In this document: positions 11,926-22,537 of the stretch, one piece after another
Position numbering within the stretch: the stretch's first letter is position 1
Layout: every line of letters begins with the position of its first letter
DNA from: Isoetes taiwanensis
Taxonomy: Eukaryota > Streptophyta > Lycopodiopsida > Isoetales > Isoetaceae
Assembly (NCBI GenBank): GCA_021234155.1
Contig: JAJEKV010000430.1
Location: 62,001-126,000 of the forward strand
DNA: 64,000 nucleotides
Direction: 5' to 3'
Made by a program: the position numbers and the translations under genes
The notes under the pieces: model-generated
The model's database searches: none
What the model saw: only the letters and a program-made list of their open reading frames with translations
Told to the model about the DNA's origin: nothing

Positions 11926-12779
11926 GGGGATCGAGAAAATACTTGTCTTAAGTCAACAAGGTCACATCCAAAATATGTTGAAGAGATTTCATATGGAAAA
12001 CTGCAATGTGGCAGCCACTCCCATGGTACCTGGTCACAAAATATCTAGTGAAATGTGTCCAAGAACTGAAAGGGAAAGTATACAAATGGAAAGGGTACCC
12101 TATAGAAGTTTGATTGGATGTCTGTCATATGTAGCCAATCAGCTTTTCGACAGGATATTGCATTTGCAGTCAATATACTTAGCAGATACAATAACAATCT
12201 TGGAAAAGCACATTGGAATGCAGCCAAAAGGATTTTGAAGTATTTGAAAGGTACAGTACAATTTGGCATATTATTCAATGATACTAACTTGCAATTGCAA
12301 GCCTATTGTGATCTTGGTTGGGCGGGGAGACACGGACAAACGGAAATCCACCGAGGATATGTTGTATTGTTAGGTGGAGCTCGGTTGCATGGAAATGCAA
12401 AAAGCAATCTAGCATTGCACTTTCTAGTGCTGAGGCTGAATATAACTCAGCATCATTGGTGACAAAGGAGTTAGTTTGGGAAAGAAGACTTATGAAAGAA
12501 TTAGGTTTTACACAAACAGGACCTACGGTTATATATTGTGACAATACCAGCTGCATTGCCATGACAAAAAACCCAGTTTTACATGAAAGATCAAAACATA
12601 TTGAATTAGAAGTACATTTTATTAGAGATATGGTGAAGAAAGACCAAGTACATCTAACTTATGTCAGCACAGTAGATCAAATGGCAGATATTCTTACAAA
12701 GGCCCTGCCAGTTTCAAGATTTCAGCAAATAAGGGCATTGTTGCAGTGCAGTCAATATCATATGAAGGGGGAATGTTAA
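11926..12779 (+). pseudogene. Copia-1 RT C-terminus and RNase H (frameshifted)
   Basis: The RT thumb and connection (LSQQGHIQNMLKRFHME, PYRSLIGCLSYVAN), then RNase H, which degrades the RNA strand of the hybrid. Visible RNase H landmarks: AYCDLGWAG (the usual form is YCDSDWAG, so the second Asp looks lost or shifted), IALSSAEAEYNSA (Glu) and YCDNTSCIAM (Asp). The last open stretch is 12,318-12,779, ending HMKGEC with TAA just inside the 3' LTR. Frames change near 12,140 and again in 12,300-12,390. Confidence 0.88.
12762..12773 (+). other. Copia-1 polypurine tract
   Basis: GAAGGGGGAA lies directly before the 3' LTR (TGTTAAAATAC), the expected plus-strand priming site. Confidence 0.85.
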
Positions 12780-13407
12780 AATACAGTTGTCATGTGATAT
12801 TACATTGTTGTCATATCTAATCTATGAGAAGCAGTGGCAGTAGATTAGAATGTGCATGAGTCATATAAAGTACTGACCTATGAGAAGCAGTGGCAGTAGG
12901 TCAACTTCTGAGGTATAAGTCAAAGGTGGCGGGCTAGTGGTACCCGGGTGTTGCTACGCTTGCTAGAAATCGTCAGATACCCCCTGCCCGCCACTTAGGG
13001 TTTTGGGTTGACTAGTCAAAGTCAAAGTCAACTAGGGCCGAAATTTAAGGTCAGTAAGTCTATCTACTCCGAATTTTTAGGCAAGTTGATAAACCTTCTA
13101 GATAAAGGAGATGCACAATTTGACAAGTGGACGAATCAAGATTGGAAAGCTGCAGCAGGGTGACTATAAGACAAGGGGATGAATGACCACATCTTGGCTC
13201 CTCTTGCAAGCGCCAAAATTGGGAGGTTGCGACTATACACAGGGGGAACGATGCTGGAATTGGATGAATAGTGGTTTATTGACTATTTGGTTTAATGACC
13301 ATTGAAAGTTATTGTGTTGAATGACCTTAGAATAATTTGAAGTTGAATGGAATTGCTGTGACAATCTTCTTGAAACTTAAGGCTTGTAGTGCAGTAAAAA
13401 ATCATCA
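12774..13407 (+). repeat. Copia-1 3' LTR, full length (634 bp)
   Basis: Runs from TGTTAAAATACAG after the polypurine tract to AAAATCATCA, so it has TG...CA ends. Bases 13,002-13,407 repeat the 5' LTR. Its first part carries two hairpins with the same loop (see the separate entry). Confidence 0.92.
12816..12903 (+). promoter_or_regulatory. Two LTR hairpins with identical 16-nt loops and different stems
   Basis: Hairpin 1 (12,816-12,849) has the 9-bp stem TCTAATCTA/TAGATTAGA. Hairpin 2 (12,874-12,903) has the 7-bp stem TGACCTA/TAGGTCA. Both enclose exactly TGAGAAGCAGTGGCAG. Stem sequence changed while pairing was kept, which suggests selection for structure or inverted protein-binding sites in what should be the U3 region. 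Confidence 0.7.
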
Positions 13408-15400
13408 AAAAGAGACATGAAAATGGTAGTAAAATTGCATTGCATGGGGAACATGGCACGGTAAGGCCTACCTCAAGAACTATAGCTGCAAAAGGAAATA
13501 TTTGAAAGATATGTGGATTTCAATGAAGAAAACATGCCACATAAGAGTAAGAAGGATGAACAGTAGAGTTATTGTTGAAAAGAGATTGCCATCCCATTGT
13601 ACCCGGAAAGAGCATATTAGAGGAAATAAATGCATTGCTTCGGGAACTTGGAGTGGCCTCTATATCCCAGCCAGGTTTTAGTAGGCTATGGAATAAGCAT
13701 TTCAAGCATGTGACCATAGCAACTTCAAACAACTTTACCAAGTGCAATTTATGTGCTAAATTTGAAGGAGACACTAGATAAGACATTAAAACCAAGTCTA
13801 AGGGCAAAGATAAGGGAACATATGAAGGACCATATGATGGATCAACTATCATGTAGATCAACTTATTGGATGTGGAGGACCTTATACGCAATGGAACCTA
13901 ATAACTATCTATGTATTATACATGATAAAATGGACCAATAGAAGACTTGTCTTCCACAATTCAAGTACATTCCTAAGTCATGTGGAAGATCATACCCTTT
14001 GCAGATTTCAATGATGGGGCAATATTGCAGCCAAGGTCCTCAGACCTATTATGGCCATTTCGGTTTAGAGTTGTGGAGTGATGGTCCAGATTTTCACATT
14101 GGGAGTATCATGAGGTGTTTAAGAAACTATGAGAAGGGTTACAATGGTCACCCTCATGAGGATCCTCTGACTAGCCCGTGCACTACATAGTGCATTGTTG
14201 GATGAAACCCCTAATAGTATTGAAAAGTTTAGCAAGGCAAGGTTTAGGAGGAATGGACCTAATGAACATGTTGTAGCTTCAACATCTCGTGCTAAACCTC
14301 GAGATCTACCTTAAAGCTCCTCTTGCAACTAGGTAATTGTGCTGGTCAAAATAAGAGGAAAGGTGGATGTTTTCTTTCCTATCCTACTTAACACTGTGGG
14401 TATTTTTTTAAAGAGTCAATTTGGGGTTCCTAATGCCGGACATACTCATGAGGATGTGGATGCATTGTTTGGAAAATATAGTCATGTATTGAGACAGCAG
14501 GGCGGTTACCAACTTTCCAGGTGCTATTGAAAATATTTCATGGATGTACAAATCCATCTCCTATAGGATCTATCATAGAAGAAGTGCCTGATTGGAAGAG
14601 TTTTGTGGATGGTTATGCTCTCGACATGGAAGGTCATTCTAGACCTCTTCAATTCACTTTTGGGTGAGAGAAGGGATTCCAATCATGCAATGGAAAATGA
14701 GACCTTCAGAGGAGAAGTGGAGAGGTGGGGCAGAAATTGGCACATGGATGCAAATGGCAAGCCTATGATACCTCCTGGTCAACCAAAAACTCTAAAACCA
14801 ACTCAAGAAGTCAAGCAATTGGGATTGACTAAGGATGGCATCAATGACTACATCAAGCATTGGCAAACTAATTCGAGATGAGACTAATCGTGCATTGATA
14901 GATTATTGGAAGAAGGTGATCAACTTGTTGGATGAGGTAGACACATCCTCGGAAAGAGCTGAAAGAAGGGTGGTTCCTAAAAGTAAGTGGAAAACATTAG
15001 TCAGGCCGACGAAGATGATGGTACCATTAGTAGCATTGTGAAGGCATATGCTCTCCTCCTCAACTGATAAACACTATGTTGGTCCTAAGAAGGATAGTCC
15101 AAAATATCTAGGCATGGATTGTTATGAACCTTTCTACCCGACGTGGAGTGCCACCAATTTATAGTAGTAAAACCAAAGCAGATCTAGAGACCTATTCGGT
15201 GTGGTTGGGATACACTATCTCTTGGATATTTGCAAAGAAGAAGGTGATGTTAACTTCAATAAGGTGCGCGTGGAATGGTGGTGTCCAAGACATCGGTTGA
15301 GTAATGTCACCGATAAAGAAAGATATTCAGATTGTTGGACAAAGAGGTGGAGGAGAAATCCTAGTGATCGATCTTTGGCTAGACATTGAAACCGTATTGT
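13408..15400 (+). pseudogene. DUF7869-like gene, decayed (RNase H-like transposase-type protein)
   Basis: Plus-strand coding sequence in several frames resembles the eukaryotic DUF7869 family as I remember it. In order: an N-terminal segment with HGEHGTVRP; VPGKSILEEINALLRELG; FTKCNLCAKFEG; TLDKTLKPSLRAKIREHM; CIIHDKMDQ (13,915-13,941), followed by a stop; QISMMGQYC and YYGHFGLELWSDGP; LLLQLGNCAGQNK (about 14,320-14,355), where relatives have LDN, so an acidic residue has become Gly at 14,332; and NAGHTHEDVDALFGKYSHVL (14,429-14,488). The tail 15,201-15,389 (RVEWWCPRHR, CWTKRWRRNP) fits the C-terminal region. Many stops and frameshifts show it is dead. A nuclease-like or transposase-like role is my inference from the spaced acidic motifs. 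Confidence 0.6.
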
Positions 15401-15699
15401 ACTGTGGACTCCAAAAACTATTCCTAGTAAAACAAATGAGTTACAATACCTCGGGATGTAAGGAATAAGGTTCTCATATCCTTGGGGATGTTGGTGGAAA
15501 ATGATAATGCTTGGTTATTATGTATCAATCACTTTTAATAAAAGTTGTGTACTACTTGAGTTTCATGATATATGATTTTGTAATTTGAAGTTAAGGTGTG
15601 AATTTATATTCCTTATTGTGATTATATGTTAACGTCTATTCTAGTCTAAGGGCAACAAAGTTACTAAAAAGTGAATTTAACAAAGTTACTAAAAAAGTG

Positions 15700-16730
15700 C
15701 AATATAAAATTTATCCCAAAATTAAGACATAATCCCAATTTAATTGAATGATAGTTACCAAGGCATCTGCAGGATCTTCAACTGCATTGGAAATATCTGC
15801 AACAACGATTGAATATACGCAACCACCCAATCTGCATCTCTTCTATAATGATTTGGAATCAACAACTTTATCTCGCTATATTGAAATTGGGTCCTTCTCA
15901 AATTTAATCTTATGTGGAATAGATCTCAGCCCTCTTTCAGCAACAAAATCTGCTGCAAAACCTTCAATGGCCATGGCATGTTCGATCCTATAAACGGCTT
16001 TTGTATTCTTCTTGGCAGTCTCTTCAATTTTGACCCCATGAAAGCCGAATTGGGCTTCTGTAGCCTTCTTAAGGGCTTGAATTTCTGTAGGGAGTTGTAC
16101 TATTCACATAAAATGCTAGCTGATCTATATGGTACACTGCTGCTTCTCATGGGAAAGGAAGATATTCACTCTCTTCTCATGGAGAATGGATCAGAGTTCA
16201 ATAGCTACAAGTTTGGCACAGATAAAGGCTTCTATTGGGTATATAACTCCATCTTTGATCAGATCACTAGCCAAGACTACTCTTCTGCCTAGTCCTTCAT
16301 CCTACACTTCATCTCCACAACTCCACACTTCACCTTACTTTCTGAACTTGTGCCAGTTGCTTATGCTCAATAATTTGTCTTTTTCTTGCTTAACATTTTT
16401 GCTATTGCACTTGGATGGTAATCTTATGATGCAGGTTATTTTGAATCCATTCATGGAAATCAGAGATCCCTACAGTCACAGCTCTATCTCAAGGGGGCAA
16501 AGCAGTCCTCTTGGCATATTTGTCACTTTTATGACTGAATTATCTGAACTCTTTGATACTTATTATTGTTGTTAACTTATTGCAACCTCAAATACCTACT
16601 AGAGGTTTAGTATATTTTGGCTGAAACTAATGTGGCAGTTCACACTCCCATTAGTAAGACAATTGTATGGCTTTAATTAATTAATGGAAAAAACATCTCT
16701 TACTTTCAAAAAAAGAAAAAAAAAGGGAAC
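15700..16730 (+). mobile_element. LINE-b: 5'-truncated LINE 3' end
   Basis: The plus strand encodes a decayed LINE C-terminus. At 15,912-16,292 the segment MKAELGFCSLLKGLNFCREL resembles the AEL helix region of LINE RNase H. It is followed by HKMLADLYGTL and NSYKFGTDKGFYWVYNSIF, which match HKLIADPDGSLP and NQYFFGSTDPFNAYFND of LINE-a on the other strand. The element ends with TTAATTAATGGAAAA and an impure A-tract (16,698-16,726), similar to the 3' end of LINE-a. The left boundary is not defined. A short duplication of ACAAAGTTACTAAAAA (15,655-15,700) lies near it. Confidence 0.65.
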
Positions 16731-17394
16731 ATGCTAAAACTCGGACATGCACCATAGGACACATTAAATTTCTTGTATATAGATATTTGTTTAACACACT
16801 TCAATACCACATAATGTTAGGCGGAGGACATTTCGGCAAATTTTTTACTTAGTTTCCATTTTGGTAATGTCTTCTCCCCCATCATAATCTTTCTCTTAAT
16901 ATGGAAAGAAAGACCAATCAGATCATGTCACGTTTAATAAAATGTCCTCCTTCCAACATTATAGCAGGGAATGTGCTTGGTTTCGACCTAGCTCGTCCGA
17001 ACGGGTTTGCCAGACCTGTTACATTCTAGAACGAAGTCTATTTAGACAATCGACATATGTGCCTTTCTTCCTCCACGTGTTTGCCATTGCGAAGGTGATA
17101 CAGATAGATCTAAATCGCTTATATGATAGGTTCTTTGCAACATATCCATGGGTTGGCCTTCTCCATTGGATCCATCTACATGCGATCTGCAACTTCGCAA
17201 AATAGAAACCACACAGAATAGGAGGAGTTACCTTCAAATTACATGCCAATAGTAGTTAGAAGCAAGCAACCCTCCATGCCCTTGGCTAAGATTGAATATG
17301 TAGCAAAATAACAGGGGGTTCCAAGGGGATTGGATATAGATGTAAAAATAACAATTCCTCAAACCATAGACTATATATCCCTAAAAGAATTGAA
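16731..17394. other. No gene seen; AT-rich spacer
   Basis: The only long open stretch (16,942-17,205) has no recognisable motif. The sequence joins the left arm of the tandem array near 17,395. Confidence 0.4.
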
Positions 17395-17619
17395 TAGGTT
17401 ATTATGAGCTTGAAATATTTGGTCTATTTTGAAGTAAAAGAGACCCAGAATCTACTTCTCGTAAGCATTATGTCAACCAGTTTATTTTTTTTTTTTTTTT
17501 TTTTTTTTTGGATAGCAAGAGTCAGTTTTACCATTAATTATAAAATCTCAGGTACATAGCATGTCCGTGCTTTATAAGGCAGCACATGAAAAAGTGAGAA
17601 CACTTGAGAGCATCATACT

Positions 17620-18601
17620 ATGAATATGAGCTCAAGAATAACAAGCCTAACCAGAAATTTGCAGAGAGGTGGCAAATGCTAATAAGCCCAGAAGAAAAAT
17701 GATCCTCGGTGTGAATAGGTCCAAGAGATCTGACCAGAGTTGATGAGGGAGGCCACTTTGAGCTTGAGCTGCAAAACCACGCAAAAGGCAATCCTTCCAA
17801 ACATAAATAGATCAAGATTAGATAAGAGCAAGGGTGTGATTAACAGATGGCTATGGAAGAGGGATTCCATGATCAGTGAAGAAGCAATCATTGAAGTAGG
17901 CATTGAAAGGGTCAGTCGATCCAAAGAAGTATTGGTTTGGGCCCCAATTATTGGAGTAAAAGAGCCTGAATTTATCTTTGTCCTCCAAGTAATATATCGG
18001 TAAGGAGCCATCTGGATCAGCAATGAGTTTATGATTGTAGTACATGGTTCTGTATCTTGTCAGCTGCCTTATAGTGAGAATGAAGTGATGATGGGCCAAG
18101 AAAGCCCAAAGGCAGTGGATCTGAACCACTTCCCTGCAAAAGGTAGATGCCCAAAGGTCTTCACTTTCCTTCAGATATCTCATGCGTCCCCTTTTCATAA
18201 GAAACGACTCCATAGATGTTGCAATATCATTTTTCATGACTGAATCCACTGGGTGCTGGCTGAATGGCGAGCTGTCATCGAATTTTCTTGCTCCCTCCCC
18301 ACGCAGGAAGTCAAGATATTCTAGTTTCATCAGAAAATAAAACATTAGAATCTACAATGTTTAAATTGGAAGCAAATAAATTATAAAATCCCCTGTAAGC
18401 TCCATGAAGCTCCCATTTCCTGTCATGATTAGTTCCAACTTTATTCTTATGAGCAGTAGCAATAGTTTCAAAGTCAAATTGGAAGTTCATTTTGATCCAG
18501 AAAACTGAAGGTCTATTTTTCCCATGTAACACCGCACGATTCCTAGCCTTCCAAATATTCCAAAGGGCAATGAAAACAATTATTATTAAAGGTGTCACCA
18601 T
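17620..18601 (-). pseudogene. LINE-a C-terminal region, frame-broken
   Basis: Two open stretches on the minus strand (18,601-18,311 and 18,345-17,851) continue the LINE-a polyprotein beyond the zinc region. The first starts with IIIVFIALWNIWKARNRAVL, a form common just after zf-RVT in plant LINEs (W.IW..RN). The second holds YYNHKLIADPDGSLPIYYLE and NQYFFGSTDPFNAYFND, which match LINE-b. I see no clean RNase H catalytic set here. The position fits an RNase H-like tail, but the function is uncertain. Confidence 0.6.
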
Positions 18602-20513
18602 TTTGGATCAAGGATAGCAAATTTCCATCATAATGAATACCAAATTTTCCAGCAATCCAATTCCAAAAACTATTCAGTTTGGTGCAGCTAAAGATGTGAC
18701 ACATATCTTCAATATCATTGCATCCCAAAGGGCAGTCTGGCATGATATTAGGATATTTTTTGGAAAGGGATTGTAAGTTACTTAAACTGCCATTAGCAAT
18801 AAGCCATATACAGTAGGAAATTTTGGGAGGGCAGTAAGAGTCCCAGACATTCTTGAAGAGATCTCTTAGCTGAGTAAGATTGATACCCCATTTGGTCATT
18901 GCCTTAATATTAGTAGGATCATGGGAAAGGCACTTATAAATATCTCTCACTTTATAATCAAACTTGCCATTGAGAGACCAATCACCTTTTCCTGAGTTAG
19001 GAGAAAGATTTGCCAAATAAGGCTTGATAAGGAGATATACTTTCCTGTCAGAAGATGTACCTCTGATGATATTTTTAAGAGCAGTCCAAGAAATCAGCCT
19101 ATCACCATTGAAAAGATCTTTAATGTAGAACAGACCAGCATCATGCCATTTCTTGCAAATCCTGGGGTGTTTGATTGCCAGAACATTGGAATTATGATTA
19201 AGAAAGATAGGATTCCAGAAAATAGGCATATCAGAGTGCAAATGATCAGATGAAATGAATTGAAAGTGGGGGGAAATAGAATTCCAAGCCTTAATCAGAT
19301 TATTCATCAAAGGAGAGATATTAGGAGCAGATTTCAGATGAGTAAAGGCTGAATTTGGCAACAGATGATGAACAGATGGGTGACCAGAAGGATGACTAAG
19401 ATTGATCCAGTATCTGATGAACTTATGAGCAGGAGATTGGCTACCATAAATGGCTTTCCAAACAAATTTACCTGCAAGAGATTGAGCTTGAAGAAAAAGG
19501 TCCTTACAGCCAAGACCACCTGCTATTTTAGTCTTGCAGATAGAGCTCCAATTGACCAAATGACTGCCTTTCCAAATAAAGTTTCTGATGATTTTTTGGA
19601 GCTCAAGATAAATGCACTTAGGAGCAATTAGAGCAGTTGAGAAGTAGACATGAGAGCTAGCAAGAACCGAATTTGCAATGATAGTTCTACCTGCTAGAGT
19701 GAGATAATTCCCATAATTATTCAGCTTTTTCTTAATTCTCTGAAGGATAGGATCCCAAAGCCCTTTCAAGCTCTGATTTATAGATAGAGGCATCCCTAAA
19801 AGCTTAGTGGCTTGACCCACAGGGAGAACATTAATATCAAGAACCTGCTGATGAGGAAGATCACCAATAATTAAGCTCTTATTGACATTAAGATAAATAC
19901 CAGAAGCAGCTGAAAATTGATGTATGACTTTAAGGAAGCAGTCAATATTGGCCAAATCAGCTTCTAGGAAGGAGAAAGTATCATCAGCATATTGAAGCAT
20001 GGTAAGATATTCATCTGAGTTGGGGAGCTTGAGTCCATTAATCAAGCCATTTTCCTGGTAGTAGGTGATGACTTTTGTAAGCAATTCAGCTGCAACTAGA
20101 AAAAGGTAAGGAGCAAGAGGACATCCTTGCCTAACTCCACAAGATAAAGAGAAAAAACCAGAGGGCACACCATTTATAAGCACAGCTGATTTGGATCTGA
20201 GATTAAGCCCAAGGATGAGATTAATGAGCTTAGGATGAAAACCAAGTTTGACCATAGCAAATTCAAGAAAATCCCATCTGACCGAGTCAAAGGCTCTCTT
20301 GAAGTCCAGTTTAAGTAAAATGCAATTCTGGTTTGAAATTTTGTTCCAATGTAAACCCTCCATAGCTGCCACATAATTATCCGTAATGTATCTCTTGGGT
20401 AGAAAAGTCGACCGATTGGGACCGATGTTCCTTTGAAGATAGCTATTAATTACGAGAGCAATAATCTTGGCACAAAGCTTATAGGAAGTATTAGTGAGAG
20501 AGATAGGTCTCAA
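18543..20513 (-). CDS. LINE-a reverse transcriptase with zf-RVT-like tail
   Basis: Open stretch of 656 codons. Reverse transcriptase copies element RNA into DNA at the nicked target. Visible blocks: MRPISLTNTSYKLCAKIIA, KLDFKRAFDSVRWDFL (catalytic Asp), GVRQGCPLAPYLFLVAAELL, LTMLQYADDTFSF (YADD active site), LNVNKSLIIGD, and VGQATKLLGMPLSI of the thumb. Near the C-terminus a zinc-binding pattern, DCPLGCNDIEDMCHIFSC, followed by FWNWI, matches the zf-RVT region of plant LINEs. The true N-terminus lies upstream, where the frame is broken (20,514-20,933), so the ATG is internal to the original protein. The length is long for a relic and suggests moderate age. Confidence 0.93.
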   Translation of the reverse strand: MRPISLTNTSYKLCAKIIALVINSYLQRNIGPNRSTFLPKRYITDNYVAAMEGLHWNKISNQNCILLKLDFKRAFDSVRWDFLEFAMVKLGFHPKLINLILGLNLRSKSAVLINGVPSGFFSLSCGVRQGCPLAPYLFLVAAELLTKVITYYQENGLINGLKLPNSDEYLTMLQYADDTFSFLEADLANIDCFLKVIHQFSAASGIYLNVNKSLIIGDLPHQQVLDINVLPVGQATKLLGMPLSINQSLKGLWDPILQRIKKKLNNYGNYLTLAGRTIIANSVLASSHVYFSTALIAPKCIYLELQKIIRNFIWKGSHLVNWSSICKTKIAGGLGCKDLFLQAQSLAGKFVWKAIYGSQSPAHKFIRYWINLSHPSGHPSVHHLLPNSAFTHLKSAPNISPLMNNLIKAWNSISPHFQFISSDHLHSDMPIFWNPIFLNHNSNVLAIKHPRICKKWHDAGLFYIKDLFNGDRLISWTALKNIIRGTSSDRKVYLLIKPYLANLSPNSGKGDWSLNGKFDYKVRDIYKCLSHDPTNIKAMTKWGINLTQLRDLFKNVWDSYCPPKISYCIWLIANGSLSNLQSLSKKYPNIMPDCPLGCNDIEDMCHIFSCTKLNSFWNWIAGKFGIHYDGNLLSLIQNGDTFNNNCFHCPLEYLEG

Positions 20514-20933
20514 TCTTGAAATTTATTTGGATGATCAATTTTGGGATCAAAGCTATGAATCCACTTGGCAATAGAAGTTCGAAGGCAATCATTATTCCGA
20601 AGTCATGGACCATGGAAGTAATATCATCTTTAAGGATATCTAACTTGACATAAAACTTCGGTGGCAGCCCATCGGGGACCAGGGGGATTTTCCCTTACTG
20701 AGAGAAGAAAGGGTAGTTAGGATCTCATTCTGGGAAGGAGGGTCACTTATAGTAGCATTCATAACTTCAGCACTAGAGCAGCTGGTAGGATATTATTGAC
20801 CAGATTTTTGAAGTCAGTTGCCTTGGCCATGTCAGGAATAGGTTTGCTCATAAAAATATCCATATATTTGTCTCTGAAGAAAGAAGAGATGTCAGAGTGA
20901 GAAGAGTATTTTTCCCCATTATCATCCTCAACT

Positions 20934-21260
20934 TCAATTTATAGAGTTTGAAAGCACCCTACTTTTAGCTACCCCGAAGAAGAACTTTGAGCCGTAATCC
21001 ATGTGGTTGGTGTATTTGATTTTACATCTGATGGCCGATCCTTTAGCTTCCATCTCCTCAATGTTTTTAATCTTCCTTTCTAAAACCTCCTCTCCTATTT
21101 GCAGGTTTAAATTTGTTGGATCTTGCTGAAGTAAAGATCTGATTTCCTTCATGAGCATGAGAAGTTGATTTTTTTCCATTTCGCATTGAAGATGCCTATC
21201 TTTAGACCATTTCTTAATCCAAGACTTGATAGCTTTGATTTTAGAATAGAACTGATTTTT
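20934..21260 (-). pseudogene. LINE-a linker upstream of reverse transcriptase
   Basis: An open minus-strand stretch of about 109 codons, lysine/glutamate-rich (FYSKIKAIKSWIKKWSKDRH, EIRSLLQQDP, NHMDYGSKFFFGVAKSR). It matches the charged linker that ends in a 'G..TKFFH'-like motif just before the LINE reverse transcriptase. Between 20,514 and 20,933 the sequence continues with several stops. The 5' edge coincides with return of the array left arm, so the element is truncated here. Confidence 0.7.
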
Positions 21261-22530
21261 CACCTTTTATGTCAAATTGCTAAACATCATGTAGTCATCC
21301 TACAGGTAATTCAACACCAAGGGAATCATCTTCTAAGTCCTCAAACATAGATTCCTTCACTTTGAAAGTAAATCAAACGACATTATATAGCTCAAATATT
21401 AGAGAGAGATCGAACAATGCAGGGTGGCCTCAATCCTAAGAAAACAAGGTTGTCTAGTTGAGTGTAATAGGCACGATTAGCTACATGAAATAAAAAAATA
21501 GCAATTGAACCAATATTTTACCATTCATATACCAATCTCCTTTCAAATTTTGCAAATGAGGCACAATGGTGAATTCATGTCTACTTTGCCATATTCAATT
21601 TGTCCACAACCATCAAGACCTGCTCAATCAAATTAAAATCATAAGTAGTTCTAAATGCCGCTACCTCCCTCCAAAACAAAGTGGGGCATCCACAACATCA
21701 ACTATAACTATTGTTGCTTTCACATTATAACACAAACTCCTAAAGCATACCAATGCCTTGCCATAAAATCATTTCAGTAAAAGTATCATATAAACAAAGA
21801 GAACATACTGTCACATACACAATTGAACATCTTATATCAAATTCGTAATCTTTGGCAGTGGTTTCTTATCTTTACCAATAAACTTTAAAGAGTCTATATC
21901 AACCTTGCCCCCACCAAGCCACATTGTTTATTCTGGCCAACAATGAAACAACCACCTCTATAAATTGTTACTAGAGCCCGGCAATGCCGGGCACCATATA
22001 ACTAGTAGCAATTATTTCATGTTTCAAAAACTGGCCTCATTTGGTCCAGAAGATATACAGTGCAAAGATTGCAGATGGATGTAATATTGTTGGAGTTTTA
22101 ATTGGTCTTTTGACATGGTTGGAAATCTTTTCCAAAATATTCAATTAGCAATAAACATAGAGATACATATAAGTTCTTCATAGAATAAAAACAATTCGCT
22201 ATGCCCTTAGAGAACTACAAACCCTGCTACATTTGTGAAATAAGGATAATAGATCTGAAAAAAATTATAAAAGTTTGTAAAATAAGAATATATGTGAAAA
22301 AGAACATCTAAAGGAAGCAACTGCTAATACTCTTCAATTTAAACTCCAATTCAACAATATGCCCTAATGAAAAGGGCAGCATTATTCTACTACAATAGAA
22401 ACAGCTACGCCAGGCAATTTTGCTAGTACAATAGAAAGTAGGATTTATGTAGTCATTTTCCTAAACACCTAGGATCTCTAATCCTAGAAATCCGATGATT
22501 AAGACTGACACCTAAGCTAGATTCTTGCTA
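21259..22530. repeat. Array left arm and core flank downstream of copy A
   Basis: Matches 29,930-31,215 of dimer 2 with few differences. It has no gene-sized open frame. The arm/core junction carries the palindrome GCCCGGCAATGCCGGGC at 21,976-21,992, slightly mutated at 30,643. Confidence 0.8.
21976..21992. repeat. GC-rich palindrome at the arm/core junction
   Basis: GCCCGGCAATGCCGGGC is a perfect 8+8 inverted repeat around one base. The shared core begins inside it: in the right-arm context (25,035; 32,665) only the right half (GCAATGYCGGG) is present. It marks the point where two different arms meet the same core. Confidence 0.75.
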
Positions 22531-22537
22531 GGATGCA

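Larger units (their letters stand above)
8046..13407 (+). mobile_element. Copia-1: Ty1/copia LTR retrotransposon, 5' LTR truncated
   Basis: Order along the plus strand: partial 5' LTR, PBS, gag, protease, integrase, reverse transcriptase, RNase H, polypurine tract, full 3' LTR. Integrase lies before reverse transcriptase, which is the Ty1/copia order. The LTRs are nearly identical where they overlap, suggesting a young insertion. Even so, pol is broken by one stop and at least four frameshifts (near 10,087, 10,217, 10,985, 11,915 and 12,140). The first 228 bp of the 5' LTR are absent, so no target-site duplication can be seen. The element separates two stretches I assign to a DUF7869-like gene. 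Confidence 0.93.
17485..21260 (-). mobile_element. LINE-a: plant-type non-LTR retrotransposon, 5'-truncated
   Basis: On the minus strand the element runs from about 21,260 to a 25-base poly(A), seen as a T-run at 17,485-17,509. It has the late part of ORF2: the post-endonuclease linker, reverse transcriptase, zf-RVT-like zinc region and a C-terminal domain. ORF1 and the endonuclease are absent. The uninterrupted target is preserved at about 29,905-29,935, where GTCAACAAGTTTATT runs straight into TTCACCTTCTATGTCAAATT. Compared with that site about six bases are lost and no clear target duplication is seen. Confidence 0.92.
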
